Shown here piece after piece: positions 54,701 through 62,478 of a DNA stretch of 64,000 nucleotides. The translations under genes and the position numbers were made by a program. The stretch is taken from positions 430,558 to 494,557 of the forward strand of contig NZ_FOBU01000001.1 of the NCBI RefSeq assembly GCF_900109915.1, in the 5' to 3' direction. Source of the stretch: Luteibacter sp. UNCMF331Sha3.1 (lineage in GTDB: Bacteria; Pseudomonadota; Gammaproteobacteria; Xanthomonadales; Rhodanobacteraceae). Under the pieces are notes generated by a model. That model searched no databases. It saw nothing but the letters and a program-made list of their open reading frames with translations, and was not told where the DNA came from. The first letter of the stretch is position 1; every line of letters starts with the position of its first letter.

Positions 54701-55224
54701 CGCACGCGCAGCTCGGCCACCTCCGCGCGATTGGCTTCGGCCATCGCGGGATCGCTGGCACCCGGTGCCGCCTGCGGCAGCAGCGTGTCGAGATTCGGGG
54801 TGAACAGCGCGGACTCGTGCAGCGACTGTTCGCCACGGCTCGCACGCAGGTCGTTGAGCAGCGGCAGCAGCACGATCGGCACGTCGCGGTGGCCACTCTG
54901 CAGGCGCTCGAGGTAATCCGGCATCTGCATCATGCCGCGCATCAGCGCGGCATACGCGTCGTCGCGATGGGCCACGCGGTCGTCGATCAGCGCGGCGACC
55001 AGCTGCTCCATCTCGCCGACGACCATCGCGGCGCCGTAGAGCTCCACCATGCGCAACGTGCCGTGGACCTGGTGCAGGTCCGCGGCGCAGGTGTGCATGA
55101 CGTAGGCGTCGCGCGAGTCCTCGACGTACGACTCGAGGGCCTGGCGTGCCTTGGACAAGGCGTCGTCGAGCTCGGCCTTGACCCAGTGCAGCGTGGTGAA
55201 ATCGTTATGGTCTTGAAGTCTCAC
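48739..55224 (-). CDS. chpA: ChpA, giant hybrid chemotaxis kinase of the Pil-Chp system
   Basis: 2161 residues from a GTG at 55224, 4 bp after the pilJ stop; a TTG at 55224+30 would overlap pilJ. Histidine phosphotransfer motifs occur near residues 54 (QVHGTLRM), 725 (FHTLKGSGRLVG), 935 (VHTLHGAIG) and 1414 (LHTLKGSARMAG). A CheA dimer/ATPase core (LRNAVAHGIE, DDGAGMD, GRGVGMDVV, about 1620-1900), a CheW domain and a C-terminal receiver (VMVVDDSITMRK, D near 2089) follow. An (Ala-Glu) run of 56 residues lies at about 1257-1312. It passes phosphate to PilG and PilH to control pilus extension and retraction. Confidence 0.94.
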   Translation of the reverse strand: MRLQDHNDFTTLHWVKAELDDALSKARQALESYVEDSRDAYVMHTCAADLHQVHGTLRMVELYGAAMVVGEMEQLVAALIDDRVAHRDDAYAALMRGMMQMPDYLERLQSGHRDVPIVLLPLLNDLRASRGEQSLHESALFTPNLDTLLPQAAPGASDPAMAEANRAEVAELRVRFQQQLLAWFRGQGNERQLLGMRATLDSLAARCYTIAGRRLWWIAAGVLEGLERGVLRAHEKDVRQLIGRVDRSIRELVDGGEDALLSGDSDELARKLLYYAAQAKPGSERIEELRETYRLDGLLPQAAEVEHARGSMSGHNRALLDTVSAAIKDDLLRVKEALDLFLRRPDGDPAQLGAQTDVLDRVGDTLGMLALGVPRRVVGEQRRILGEIATGTRDPDEESLLDVAGALLYVEASLDDHIERLGAEGEHMQPADLGPSPLPRSEARHILSTLMREATANTSRVKDAIVGFVESSWDHEQLAGTPELMAEIGGAMRMLGAGRPAELADGIGLFIHRELLGDRRVPNGTQMDRLADALAALEYYLEAAREHRGGLEHILDVTQQSLAELGYWPVPVDEEVAHDEDGEALGQIALDEIEAEAIAHIAVPSTSADAGETVSSFAETFDLVDEPPVEASAAEEPLAVADVSGPDADDDWIEIEEEVEQEVGGAGMAEFAGFQITVDGIDDEIREIFLEETEEEIGNLRTALGHWLAEPERSDALVPIRRSFHTLKGSGRLVGARLLGEFAWKVENMLNRVLDGTIAPHDGVQALVRHAVDALPQLKAALEGDATPAAPIAAIMETADRLAMGDTAFVEDVARHSIHRVRSKVKRRVPRDTIAAVPTAGFAAYGQPVAESAADVAADASVDASDDVDGADVAAVDAAAAEPVFTAPSLPPVDAVLLDILRTEVAQYLNVIRAHLARADEEELPVDDGLLRAVHTLHGAIGMVDIPVLIQVLAPLEGLIKRVRATGLPLGPDGVAVLTDAADLVDHVMALFDTPDPRVPDVAALAARIAALRDAQPEATVAHILYEPDPVLPEDEPSLDATPDVFAEEAAAPEAIAPEANEPEAIEPEAIEPEDDVPADMAEAWLPETIDEPVVETADEPVVASTAESTMEEAAEDAEPSDDELDDATHELPVIDLSAVEPIASTDDLTAELLASFERFEIDKPEGEVKPILNYDPSEEAAWRALVGEIEGEATAVEQSALPQPMSHDGDVLYVEDGLVEPRVDEAPIDETVSEEEGFLADELVGTESMSDDDDAAEAEAEAEAEAEAEAEAEAEAEAEAEAEAEAEAEAEAEAEAEAEAEAEAEAEAEAEVGAEVGADAAIATDAAFDDEPVVIEDQSHEPVAEPVHTPIDEPVAALVPELSPYADIDADLLEVFIEEGREILDHADAALASWRIEPEQSEHVAALQRDLHTLKGSARMAGMAAVGDLSHAMEALLDAVAGGQRESDRAAIEAMEVGFDRLHGMIQSIAQGRAIGLVEADIEPFARLTGVPIAPDTLTAEAYREEREAAIVVPAPAIEAHAEPEPPVLDRELPDLLPEFEEEELQRASQEQIRVRADMLDTLVNHAGEVSIYRSRLEQQTASFRSALTEHEQTVSRLRSQLRMLEIETEAQIIARYHQEHRDTGATSFDPLELDRFSQLQQYSRALAESVSDLVSLQTILDELTRQSENLLLQQQKVNAELQEGLMQTRMLPFDAMVPNLRRTLRQAASDVGKRAQLVVEGANGEMDRNMLDRIKAPFEHMLRNAVAHGIESPSTREAAGKNPEGTVRIQVAREATEVVVRLSDDGAGMDRDAIRAKAIERGLLRPDARVSDDQIYQLTQVPGFSTAEKVTQVAGRGVGMDVVANEIKQLGGTLGIESQQGAGTTFVMRLPFTLAVTQALIVRIGETNFAIPMTSVHGVARVEPNELAHRMADEAPSFEYAGEDYDIHDLPQLLGVHVVSSPDEGDVPLLLARSGDLRAAIRVDAVLGSREIVVKPVGPQVSSVPGILGATIMGDGSVLMILDLAPLVRHGVARRAFEAEALVPHAPRAQDEVRVKPLVMVVDDSITMRKVTGRVLERHEFEVMTAKDGVDAIEKLNERVPDLMLLDIEMPRMDGYELATLMKADERLAGVPIIMITSRTGDKHRQRAFDIGVDRYIGKPYQENDLIVQINDVLGVHHG
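51289..51456. repeat. 28-copy TTCGGC hexanucleotide tandem repeat inside chpA
   Basis: The 6-bp unit TTCGGC is repeated 28 times without interruption (168 bp), as read on the plus strand. In chpA it encodes alternating Glu and Ala over 56 residues. Copy-number change by slippage keeps the frame, so only linker length would vary. The opposite strand would encode a Gly-Phe run, which is not considered a gene. Confidence 0.95.
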
Positions 55225-55228
55225 TGCA

Positions 55229-57268
55229 TCAGCCCGGCAGCTTGAAGTTCGCAACGGACAGGCGCAGGTCGTTGGCGAGCTGGGCCAGGTTGCCGATCGA
55301 TTCGGCCGTCTGGCTGGCGCCCAGCGATGTCTGCGAAGTGATCTCCTGGATGACGTTCATCGTGGCCGACGTATCGGTCGCCGCGGCGGACTGCTGGCGT
55401 GCCGCGGCCGAGATGTTCTGAATCAGCGCGGAGAGGTCGTTCGACACGCGTTCGATGTCGCCCAGCGCCGTGCCCGCGTCCTCCGCGAGTCGCGCACCGG
55501 CCACCACTTCCGCGGTGGTCTGTTCCATGGAGCTCACCGCTTCGTTGGTATCGGACTGAATGGTCTGCACCAGCGTTTCGATTCGCTTCGTCGCGCTCGC
55601 CGAGCGTTCGGCGAGGCGCTGCACTTCGTCCGCGACCACCGCGAAGCCGCGACCCGCCTCACCGGCGGAAGCCGCCTGGATGGCCGCGTTCAACGCGAGG
55701 ATGTTCGTCTGTTCGGCGATGTCGTTGATGAGTTCCACGATCGAGCCGATTTCCTGCGACGACTCGCCGAGGCGCTTGATGCGCTTCGAGGTTTCCTGGA
55801 TCTGGTCACGGATGGAGTCCATGCCCTGGATCGTCTCGCGCACCACTTCGGCACCGCGCGACGCGATCTGCACCGAGCGCTGCGCCACGTCGGCCGATTC
55901 GGCGGAATCCTTCGACACCGTATCCATCGAGGTCGCGATCTGGTTGATGGCGGAGGTGGCGGAGGTGATCTGCTGCGCCTGCTGCTCCGCGGCGTCCGCG
56001 AGGTGCATGGCGGTCGCCTGGGTTTCCTGTGCCGCCGCGGAGACGCGCACGGCCGTCTCGTTGATGGTGGTGACGAGGTTGCGCATCTCGTCCACGGCGG
56101 AGTTCATGGCGTCCGCGATGGCGCCCGTGATGTCCTCGGTGACCGTGGCCTTGATGGTGAGGTCGCCTTCGGCGAGCGTGCCCATCTCGTCCAGCAGCCG
56201 CATGATGGCGGTCTGGTTACGCTGGTTGAGCTCGGACGTCGTCTCGAAGCGGCGGCGCTGGTCGCGCACGAGGTTGTAGACGAGCAACAGGGCGAAGAGC
56301 ACCGCGCCGATGGCGCCGAGCAGGCCCCACCAGACGTTCGGGAACAGACGCGTGAGCGGCAGCTTCGCGATCTGGTCGGCGGATTCGTTGGCGCGCAGCA
56401 GTACCGTCTGCGAGTCGAGGGACGCCTGGTTGCCGGCGCGCTTCACGTCCTGCAGGTTGGGCGACGCGGCGACCAGCTGGGTCACCGGATCGACCAGTTC
56501 GCCCCACGAGGTCTGCATGCCTTCGAGGATCTTGCGGGCGTTGGCGTCGCTGATGGCGCGGACGCCGCCGTCGGCGTTGCCGTCGACGAGGCCCTTGAGC
56601 ACGGCGCCGTAGAGCTGCGCGTCGCGGGAGAGGCCGTCGGCGGCGGACTGGGCGGCGTCGCCGCCCTGCAGGATTTCCTGCACGCGGCGGATCATGCGGT
56701 CGGCCATCAGCATCCAGCGCGCGATGGTGAAGGTCTGCTCCACCGACGCGTTCTTCTGCTGGACGATGTTCAGCACCTCGTCGGTGCGTGCGTTCAGCAG
56801 GGGCATCTGCTTCGAGAAGACGTCCGCGCGCTCGCCGGACGACAGCACGAGGTCCTTGTTCGACAGGATCTTGCCGATGTCGGCATCGAGCTGGTGCCAG
56901 GCGTTGGCGAGCGCGCCGATCGAGCGGCCCGACTGGGTGCTCCGGCCATCCGCATCCGCGTAGGCGGGCATGCCCGTCTTGTCGTCGCCCTTCACGAGGC
57001 GCTGCACGGCCGAATCGATGGTGTTGCGCGTGGCCGACAGTTCACGGAAGGAATCGCGATTGCCGTCCGATGCTTCCAGTGCGTACTTCGCCGTCTGCTG
57101 CGAAAGCACCTGCACCTGGGTCGTCAGCGCGATGGCTTCGCGATCCTCGCTGTTCTTGTTGTTCAGCCACCAGAAGTCGACCGACGCCAAACCGATCGCC
57201 AGGAGCAGGAACACGATGACGATCGTGTAGCCACGTTCCCGGCCTGCGCCGCCTGCTGTCGTGCTCAT
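55229..57268 (-). CDS. pilJ: PilJ, methyl-accepting chemoreceptor of the Pil-Chp system
   Basis: 679 residues. Membrane helices at about 14-35 and 302-325 flank a periplasmic four-helix sensor module with two PilJ-type repeats. The cytoplasmic part has HAMP and the receptor signalling hairpin ([37 protein letters not shown]). It senses surface contact, pilin or chemical cues and activates ChpA through PilI. The ATG at 57268 gives [21 protein letters not shown] gap of 175 bp separates it from pilI; chpA follows after 4 bp. Confidence 0.94.
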   Translation of the reverse strand: MSTTAGGAGRERGYTIVIVFLLLAIGLASVDFWWLNNKNSEDREAIALTTQVQVLSQQTAKYALEASDGNRDSFRELSATRNTIDSAVQRLVKGDDKTGMPAYADADGRSTQSGRSIGALANAWHQLDADIGKILSNKDLVLSSGERADVFSKQMPLLNARTDEVLNIVQQKNASVEQTFTIARWMLMADRMIRRVQEILQGGDAAQSAADGLSRDAQLYGAVLKGLVDGNADGGVRAISDANARKILEGMQTSWGELVDPVTQLVAASPNLQDVKRAGNQASLDSQTVLLRANESADQIAKLPLTRLFPNVWWGLLGAIGAVLFALLLVYNLVRDQRRRFETTSELNQRNQTAIMRLLDEMGTLAEGDLTIKATVTEDITGAIADAMNSAVDEMRNLVTTINETAVRVSAAAQETQATAMHLADAAEQQAQQITSATSAINQIATSMDTVSKDSAESADVAQRSVQIASRGAEVVRETIQGMDSIRDQIQETSKRIKRLGESSQEIGSIVELINDIAEQTNILALNAAIQAASAGEAGRGFAVVADEVQRLAERSASATKRIETLVQTIQSDTNEAVSSMEQTTAEVVAGARLAEDAGTALGDIERVSNDLSALIQNISAAARQQSAAATDTSATMNVIQEITSQTSLGASQTAESIGNLAQLANDLRLSVANFKLPG

Positions 57269-57443
57269 ATCCACCTCACCCAAACCTGGCAAAACCAGCC
57301 GCCGTCGCCTCGACGAGGTCGCCGGCATGACGAAGCGGTCGGACGACCGCCCCTCCGTTCCCATCGCGAAAGCGGCCATGCCGCCTTCGCCCATCCTGTG
57401 AGGGGCCGGCCCTGCGGCCTTCCCCCTCCCCCTTGAAGGCGCC

Positions 57444-57989
57444 CTACAGCGCCGCCTGCCGGAAGTCCGGCGCACGAACCAGACGGCTCATGCTGAACAT
57501 CCCGAACGCCTGCTCGCCGAGCTGGACGTTCCCCGTGACGAAGCGCGCCAGGCGCGGATCCCGCTCGTCGTCGCCGGTCTCGCGCTGGTCGTCGGCCATC
57601 GTACGCTGGCCGAACACCTCGTCGACGAGCAATCCCACCGTGCCTCCGTGCTGGCGCACGAGCAGCAGCCGGGTACGTTCGGACGACGGCGTGCGCTCGT
57701 CGAAAAGGAACCGGCCCAGATCGATGGCCGGCACCAGGTTGCCGCGCACGTTCGCCACGCCCATCAGCCAGGGCTGCGTGCCCGGGACGGTGGTCAGCGG
57801 CGGTACGGCGAGCAGTTCGTTGATTTCCTCGATGCCGCTGACGAACGCACGGCGTCCGACGCGGAAGCCGATGCCGCGCCAGAGGCCCAGGGATTCCACA
57901 CGCTCCGGCGCGTCGGCCGAGTGCGCCAGGCAGGCGCGCTCGTAGCCGGCCAGCAGCTCGAAGGGCGAAAGGGTCGCGTTCTCGCTCAT
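57444..57989 (-). CDS. pilI: PilI, CheW-type adaptor of the Pil-Chp system
   Basis: 181 residues. A short N-terminal helix ([17 protein letters not shown]) precedes a CheW domain with [41 protein letters not shown] and [22 protein letters not shown], the last two being canonical CheW strands. It couples PilJ to ChpA. It lies 10 bp downstream of pilH. The ATG at 57989 matches the expected length. Confidence 0.93.
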   Translation of the reverse strand: MSENATLSPFELLAGYERACLAHSADAPERVESLGLWRGIGFRVGRRAFVSGIEEINELLAVPPLTTVPGTQPWLMGVANVRGNLVPAIDLGRFLFDERTPSSERTRLLLVRQHGGTVGLLVDEVFGQRTMADDQRETGDDERDPRLARFVTGNVQLGEQAFGMFSMSRLVRAPDFRQAAL

Positions 57990-57999
57990 GGCGGCCGCC

Positions 58000-58374
58000 T
58001 CAGTGCGTCTTGTTCGGCAGGAGATCGGCGATCGTCGTGAGGAGGTCTTTCTCGTTCACCGGCTTGGTGATGAAAGCCTTGGCGCCCTGACGCAGGCCCC
58101 ACACGCGGTCCGTTTCCATCGATTTCGTGGTGATCATGACGACCGGCACGTCGGACGTGGCCGGATCGCGGCTCAGGGTACGGGTGGCCTGGAAGCCGTT
58201 CATGCCGGGCATGATCACGTCCATGATCACGAGGTCCGGCTTGCTGGCGCGGATGCGCTCGATGCCCGCTTCCGCGTTGTCCACGCTGGAAACGGAAAAT
58301 CCCGCCTTCTCGAGCAGCGTGGTGAACACGCGTACGTCGGTGGGCGAGTCGTCGATGATGAGGATATTTGCCAC
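58000..58374 (-). CDS. pilH: PilH, response regulator for pilus retraction
   Basis: 124 residues, a stand-alone CheY-type receiver. It has LIIDDSPTDVRVFTTLLEKAGF, phosphoacceptor D52 in VIMDVIMPGMNGFQATR, TTKSMETDRVWGLRQGA and KPVNEKDLL. PilH is thought to drain or redirect phosphate from ChpA and to favour retraction. It lies 35 bp downstream of pilG. Confidence 0.93.
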   Translation of the reverse strand: MANILIIDDSPTDVRVFTTLLEKAGFSVSSVDNAEAGIERIRASKPDLVIMDVIMPGMNGFQATRTLSRDPATSDVPVVMITTKSMETDRVWGLRQGAKAFITKPVNEKDLLTTIADLLPNKTH

Positions 58375-58409
58375 ACGTCCCCCTGGACGCCTTGAAGCGG
58401 TGATGACGG

Positions 58410-58811
58410 TCAGCTCGCCTTCGCGTAGCGATGGATCGCGCCGAGGAGCTCGTCGCGGGTGAATGGCTTGGTGAGATACTGCTCCGCCCCCACGATGCGG
58501 CCGCGCGCCTTGTCGAACAGGCCGTCCTTGGAGGACAGCATGATCACGGGCGTGCCGCGGAAATGAGCGTTGTTCTTGATCAGCGCGCAGGTCTGGTAGC
58601 CGTCCAGCCTGGGCATCATGATGTCGACGAAGATGATGTTGGGCTTCTGGTCCGAGATCTTGGCCAGCGCCTCGAAGCCGTCGACCGCCGTGAGCACGTC
58701 GCAGCCTTCCTTCTTCAGCAGCGTTTCCGCGGTGCGTCGGATGGTTTTGGAATCGTCGATGACCATGACCCGCAAGCCGGTCAGGTCGTTACCACGTCCG
58801 TTTTCGTTCAC
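58410..58811 (-). CDS. pilG: PilG, response regulator for pilus extension
   Basis: 133 residues. GTG at 58811 is chosen because it yields MNENGRGNDLTGLRVMVIDD, close to known PilG length, and follows a G-rich ribosome-binding stretch. Receiver features are VMVIDDSKTIRRTAETLLKK, the phosphoacceptor in IIFVDIMMPRLDGYQ, LSSKDGLFDKARG and KPFTRDELL. PilG acts with the extension motor pathway and c-di-GMP/cAMP signalling. It heads the pilG-pilH-pilI-pilJ-chpA-chpB-chpC operon and is divergent from gshB. Confidence 0.93.
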   Translation of the reverse strand: MNENGRGNDLTGLRVMVIDDSKTIRRTAETLLKKEGCDVLTAVDGFEALAKISDQKPNIIFVDIMMPRLDGYQTCALIKNNAHFRGTPVIMLSSKDGLFDKARGRIVGAEQYLTKPFTRDELLGAIHRYAKAS

Positions 58812-58950
58812 TGCGCCCCCGTAGCCACGCACAAAAAACCGCAAATCCCCTCGCAGGATAGCCGGTTTTGCGCCAGCTATTCCGTGCGCCAGGTCGATGT
58901 CCGGGACGAGGTGCCCCGGTCGAACGCTCTTCGGCGTTCCTACCGTTCGC

Positions 58951-58979
58951 TGTTTAATGGTTGGCCGGTGTCCCGTCAA
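58951..58979 (-). promoter_or_regulatory. Candidate promoter of the pil-chp operon
   Basis: On the minus strand TTGACG (58979-58974) and TAAACA (58956-58951) are 17 bp apart. Transcription would begin near 58944, giving a long leader of about 130 nt before the pilG GTG at 58811. The -10 match is partial. Confidence 0.4.
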
Positions 58980-59071
58980 GATGAATTGTTCTTAAAGGGC
59001 TTCTTCACATTTCCGAACGGGGGGCCCGACGTCTAGACTTGGCACCTTTCCTGCCTATCGGGACACACCCC

Positions 59072-60013
59072 ATGTCGCTTTCCGTTGCCGTCCTGATGGA
59101 CCCGATCCGTGCCATCAAGATCGCCAAGGACACCACGTTCGCCATGCTGCTGGAGGCCTCCCGGCGCGGTCATACCCTGCTCTACATGGAGCAGGGCGAT
59201 CTGGCGCTCCGCGACGGCGAGGCCTGGGCCCGCCTCCGCCCGCTCACCGTCAAGGAAGATCCGTCGGGCTGGTTCACCCTCGGCGAGCCGCAGTGGCGCC
59301 CCCTGGCCGACGTCGACATCGTGCTGGCGCGCAAGGACCCGCCGGTGGATGCCCAGTTCATCTACGACACGATGGTGCTGGAGCGCGCCCAGCGCGCCGG
59401 CTGCAAGGTGGTCAACGACCCGAGGTCGCTGCGCGACTGCAACGAGAAGCTCTTCGCCCTCGACTTCCCGCAGTGCATCGTGCCGACCCTGGTCTCGCGC
59501 GATCGGGGGGAGCTGAAAGCGTTCGTGGCCGAGCATGGCCAGGCGGTGCTCAAGCCGCTGGACGGCATGGGCGGCCGCGGCATCTTCAAGGTGGCGGCCG
59601 GCGACAGCAACCTCAATTCCATGCTCGAAACCCTGCTGGACGGCGGCACGCACTTCACCATCGCGCAGAAGTTCATCCCCGAGATCACCGCGGGCGACAA
59701 GCGCATCCTGCTGATCGACGGCGAACCCGTGCCCTATGCCCTCGCCCGCATCCCGCAGGGCGACGAATTCCGCGGCAACCTCGCGGCCGGCGGACGTGGC
59801 GACGGCATCCCGCTCTCCGACCGCGATCGTTGGATCGCCGCCCAGATCGCACCGGAGCTCGTCCGGCGCGGCCTGCGCTTCGTCGGCCTGGACGTGATCG
59901 GCGACTACCTGACCGAGATCAACGTCACATCTCCGACGGGCGTCCGCGAACTCGACGCCCGCTTCGGCATTAACATCGCCGGGCTGATGTTCGACGCGAT
60001 CGAGGCCCGATGA
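59072..60013 (+). CDS. gshB: Glutathione synthetase
   Basis: 313 residues, ATP-grasp enzyme joining gamma-glutamylcysteine and glycine. Typical segments are VLMDPIRAIKIAKDTTFAMLLEA at the N-terminus, KPLDGMGGRGIF (the ATP lid), QKFIPEITAGDKRILLIDGEP, and FVGLDVIGDYLTEINVTSPTG with metal ligands. The ATG at 59072 follows GGGACACACCCC and gives the normal start MSLSVAVLMDPI. tonB overlaps its stop by 4 bp, an order common in Xanthomonadales. Confidence 0.97.
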   Translation: MSLSVAVLMDPIRAIKIAKDTTFAMLLEASRRGHTLLYMEQGDLALRDGEAWARLRPLTVKEDPSGWFTLGEPQWRPLADVDIVLARKDPPVDAQFIYDTMVLERAQRAGCKVVNDPRSLRDCNEKLFALDFPQCIVPTLVSRDRGELKAFVAEHGQAVLKPLDGMGGRGIFKVAAGDSNLNSMLETLLDGGTHFTIAQKFIPEITAGDKRILLIDGEPVPYALARIPQGDEFRGNLAAGGRGDGIPLSDRDRWIAAQIAPELVRRGLRFVGLDVIGDYLTEINVTSPTGVRELDARFGINIAGLMFDAIEAR

Positions 60014-60870
60014 CGACCCGCACCACGGGCGCCGACCTGTTCGGCGCCACCCTGCTGTTTTCGCTGCTGCTGCACGGCGTCGTCATTCTCGGCATCACGT
60101 TCGAGATGGAGAAGCCGCGCCCGAGCGTGCCTGCGCTAGACGTCACGCTCGTGGACGTCGCCAATCAGGAGCAGCCGGACAAGGCCGACTTCCTCGCCCA
60201 GGCGAACAACGCGGGCGGCGGCGACCAGGACAAGGCCGCGCGCCCGTCGGAACCCGTATCGGGCCTGCTGCCCACGCCGAACGCCACGGGAGCCGCCGAG
60301 CCGAAGGAAGCCCAGGCACCGGCACCCCGCGAGGCCTCGCCCGACCAGCTGCTGACCAGCACGGGCGAGACGACCTTCGCCGTGGATACGACACGGCAGC
60401 AGACGGCACAGAAGGAACGTCCCGCGCCGGTCTCGGACGAGGAAGTGCAGCGGCGCATGGAGATGGCGCGGCTCGCGGCGGAAGTGCGCGAGCAATCGCA
60501 AGCCTATGCGAAGCGCCCGAAGAAGAAATTCATTTCCTCCAACACGCGCGAATATGTCTACGCGGCCTACATGAAAGGCTGGGTCGGTCGCGTCGAGCGC
60601 GTGGGTAACCTCAACTATCCGGACGAAGCCCGTCGTCAGGGCGTCTATGGCGAACTGGTGCTCACCGTCGGGCTGAACCGCGACGGCTCCATCAAGAGCA
60701 TGGACGTCATCAAGAGCTCGGGTCACAAGCTCCTGGACGACGCCGCGCAGCGCATCGTGCGGCTGGCGGCGCCCTTCCCCGCGCTACCCGCCGACAAGAC
60801 CAGGGTCGACGAGCTCTACATCACGCGCACCTGGCAGTTCCTGCCCGGCAACGTGCTGCGGAATTACTAA
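60010..60870 (+). CDS. tonB: TonB energy-transducing protein
   Basis: 286 residues. An N-terminal membrane anchor (about 12-30, ATLLFSLLLHGVVILGI) is followed by an Ala/Pro/Glu-rich periplasmic spacer (about 55-185) and the TonB C-terminal domain (about 195-286) with VGNLNYPDEARRQGVYGELVLTV, NRDGSIKSMDVIKSSGH and an ARRIV-like helix. It carries proton-motive energy to outer-membrane receptors such as the one at 5583. No exbB/exbD is adjacent. The ATG overlaps the gshB stop. Confidence 0.9.
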   Translation: MTTRTTGADLFGATLLFSLLLHGVVILGITFEMEKPRPSVPALDVTLVDVANQEQPDKADFLAQANNAGGGDQDKAARPSEPVSGLLPTPNATGAAEPKEAQAPAPREASPDQLLTSTGETTFAVDTTRQQTAQKERPAPVSDEEVQRRMEMARLAAEVREQSQAYAKRPKKKFISSNTREYVYAAYMKGWVGRVERVGNLNYPDEARRQGVYGELVLTVGLNRDGSIKSMDVIKSSGHKLLDDAAQRIVRLAAPFPALPADKTRVDELYITRTWQFLPGNVLRNY

Positions 60871-60898
60871 GGCCGCGCCGCTGCCAGAGTCAGGCCTC

Positions 60899-60967
60899 TG
60901 TGGGAGCGCGCTCGCGCGCGAAGGGTGCTCGCCGCAAGTACCCTTCGCGCGCGAGCGCGCTCCCACA
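60899..60967. repeat. REP doublet (REPIN-like), type B
   Basis: An inverted repeat with arms beginning TGTGGGAGCGCGCTCGCGCG, the same type as 39904-39973 with a slightly different centre. It lies between convergent genes (tonB and the small exported protein), like both type A doublets. Confidence 0.85.
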
Positions 60968-60992
60968 ACAGCATCTCTCTGAAGATTGGCGG

Positions 60993-61316
60993 TTACTTCG
61001 GCAGCAGCTGATCGGCTTCGCTGACGTAGGCCTTGTTCGCTTTGCGATCCCACACGCACAACTCGCGGCCGGGCCGGTTGTTCATGTGCTTCTGAGGGTA
61101 CCGTCCGGCCAGCACCAGCGCGGTGACGGGCACGCGATCGTCGTACTGGATCGGGCCGCCCACCGGCTTCGCGTCCTTGAGGCCGCTCGCGGCGACGCAG
61201 GCCTGGGTCAGACGTTGGTTGTAGTCCTTCCAGGCGGAAGGCGACGAGGCCGACGCGGCGCCCGCAATGGCCAGCGTCGCGACGACAAAACCCTTTACAA
61301 ACATGTCCTTCTTCAT
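60993..61316 (-). CDS. Small exported protein of unknown function
   Basis: 107 residues. A Lys-rich signal peptide (MKKDMFVKGFVVATLAIAGA, cleaved near ASA) precedes a soluble domain with two cysteines (TQACVAASGL and ELCVWDRKA) that could form a disulfide. The motif YDDRVPVTALVLAGRYPQKHM lies between them. No family was recognised. An excellent ribosome-binding site (AGGAGG, 8 bp upstream) fixes the ATG at 61316 and suggests strong expression. Confidence 0.75.
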   Translation of the reverse strand: MKKDMFVKGFVVATLAIAGAASASSPSAWKDYNQRLTQACVAASGLKDAKPVGGPIQYDDRVPVTALVLAGRYPQKHMNNRPGRELCVWDRKANKAYVSEADQLLPK

Positions 61317-61395
61317 GGAAATGCCTCCTATGAACGGATGCACAAAGTAAGCACCGCCGGCTGAACGTTCGCACACGCCACACGGCCGGAGCGGC

Positions 61396-61401
61396 TACAA
61401 T
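61396..61401 (+). promoter_or_regulatory. Candidate -10 box of yqgE, possibly leaderless
   Basis: TACAAT ends only 6 bp before the yqgE ATG at 61408, so a transcript starting at the usual distance would begin at or next to the start codon. No good -35 box was found at 17 bp. No Shine-Dalgarno sequence lies upstream of the ATG. Confidence 0.35.
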
Positions 61402-61407
61402 GCAGCC

Positions 61408-61974
61408 ATGACGTTCGCCAACACCTTCGCCGGCCAGTTCCTCATCGCGATGCCTTCGCTCGCCGAGCCGCCGTTCGCCCGGGGTGTCGCTTTCCTCTGC
61501 CAGCATGGCGAGGACGGCGCGGTCGGCCTGCTGATCAACCAGATCTCCGAATACCGCCTCGGCGACGTGCTCGCGCAGATGAAACTCTCGTGCGACGACC
61601 CGGAGATCGCCGACAACCCCGTGCTGATCGGCGGGCCGGTGCAGCAGGAGCGCGGTTTCGTGCTTCATCGCGAGCCCGGCAACTGGGATTCCAGCTATCG
61701 CGTCAACGACGACTGGTCCGTGACGACCTCGCGCGACATCCTCGTGGCCATGGCCAAGGGTGAGGGCCCGCGTCGTGCGATCGTGACGCTCGGCTACGCG
61801 GGCTGGGAAGCCGGCCAGCTCGAGCAGGAAGTCATGGACAACGCCTGGCTCACCACGCGAGCCGACGAGCGCATCGTGTTCGATACGCCGCTCGAAGACC
61901 GCTGGTTCGCCGCCACGCGAACGATGGGCGTGAGCGACCCCACGCAGCTGACCGGCTACGCCGGCCACGCCTGA
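61408..61974 (+). CDS. yqgE: YqgE/AlgH family protein (DUF179)
   Basis: 188 residues. Signature segments are FAGQFLIAMPSLAEPPFARGVAFLCQHGEDGAVGLLINQ, GGPVQQERGFVLH, DILVAMAKGEGP and LGYAGWEAGQLEQEVMDNAW. It was once named an alginate regulator; the molecular role is still unclear. It precedes ruvX by 14 bp, the conserved yqgE-yqgF order of proteobacteria. Confidence 0.95.
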   Translation: MTFANTFAGQFLIAMPSLAEPPFARGVAFLCQHGEDGAVGLLINQISEYRLGDVLAQMKLSCDDPEIADNPVLIGGPVQQERGFVLHREPGNWDSSYRVNDDWSVTTSRDILVAMAKGEGPRRAIVTLGYAGWEAGQLEQEVMDNAWLTTRADERIVFDTPLEDRWFAATRTMGVSDPTQLTGYAGHA

Positions 61975-61988
61975 GCGGCTCCTGCAAG

Positions 61989-62408
61989 ATGACCTGCCTG
62001 TTCGGCTTCGATGTCGGCACGAAGATCGTGGGTGTCGCGGTGGGCAACCGTCTGACGGGCACCGCGCGTGCGCTCGCGGCGATTCCCGTTCGCGACGGCG
62101 AGCCCGACTGGCAGGCGCTCGACACGCTGCGCCGCGAATGGCTACCGGCCGAGCTCGTCATCGGGCTTCCCCTAGACAACGAAGGCAAGGAACAACCGAT
62201 GACGCGCACGGCACGTCGCTTCGCCCAACGCCTGGGCGAACGTTACGCGCTGCCCGTGGCGTTCGCCGACGAGCGCATGAGTTCCCAGGAAGCCGCCCGG
62301 CGCTTCGCCGCGGGCCGCGCCGCCGGCACGCGCAAGCGCTCCGATGCGAAGTCGATCGACGCCGAAGCCGCCGCGGTCATCCTCGAAGGCTACCTGCTTC
62401 AGTCATGA
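61989..62408 (+). CDS. ruvX: RuvX/YqgF Holliday junction resolvase-like, pre-16S rRNA nuclease
   Basis: 139 residues, RNase H-like fold. Catalytic acidic residues are in FGFDVGTKIVGVAVGN (D8), in VIGLPLDNEGKEQPMT (D-containing loop) and in the C-terminal DAKSIDAEAAAVIL. FADERMSSQEAARRF is also diagnostic. It completes 16S rRNA 5'-end maturation in E. coli. It lies between yqgE and pyrB, all on the same strand. Confidence 0.95.
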   Translation: MTCLFGFDVGTKIVGVAVGNRLTGTARALAAIPVRDGEPDWQALDTLRREWLPAELVIGLPLDNEGKEQPMTRTARRFAQRLGERYALPVAFADERMSSQEAARRFAAGRAAGTRKRSDAKSIDAEAAAVILEGYLLQS

Positions 62409-62478
62409 CCGCGCCGCGTTCCGTGTATCGTCTGCACACCGCATCGCCAACCGCCACGCTTATCCGCTTGAGGACGTC

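Noticed and set aside
48745-55245. Long open frames antisense to chpA, including a Gly-Phe repeat protein
   Set aside because: They are complements of the chpA coding sequence. The Gly-Phe run is the reverse reading of the TTCGGC repeat, and the rest lacks any family signature.
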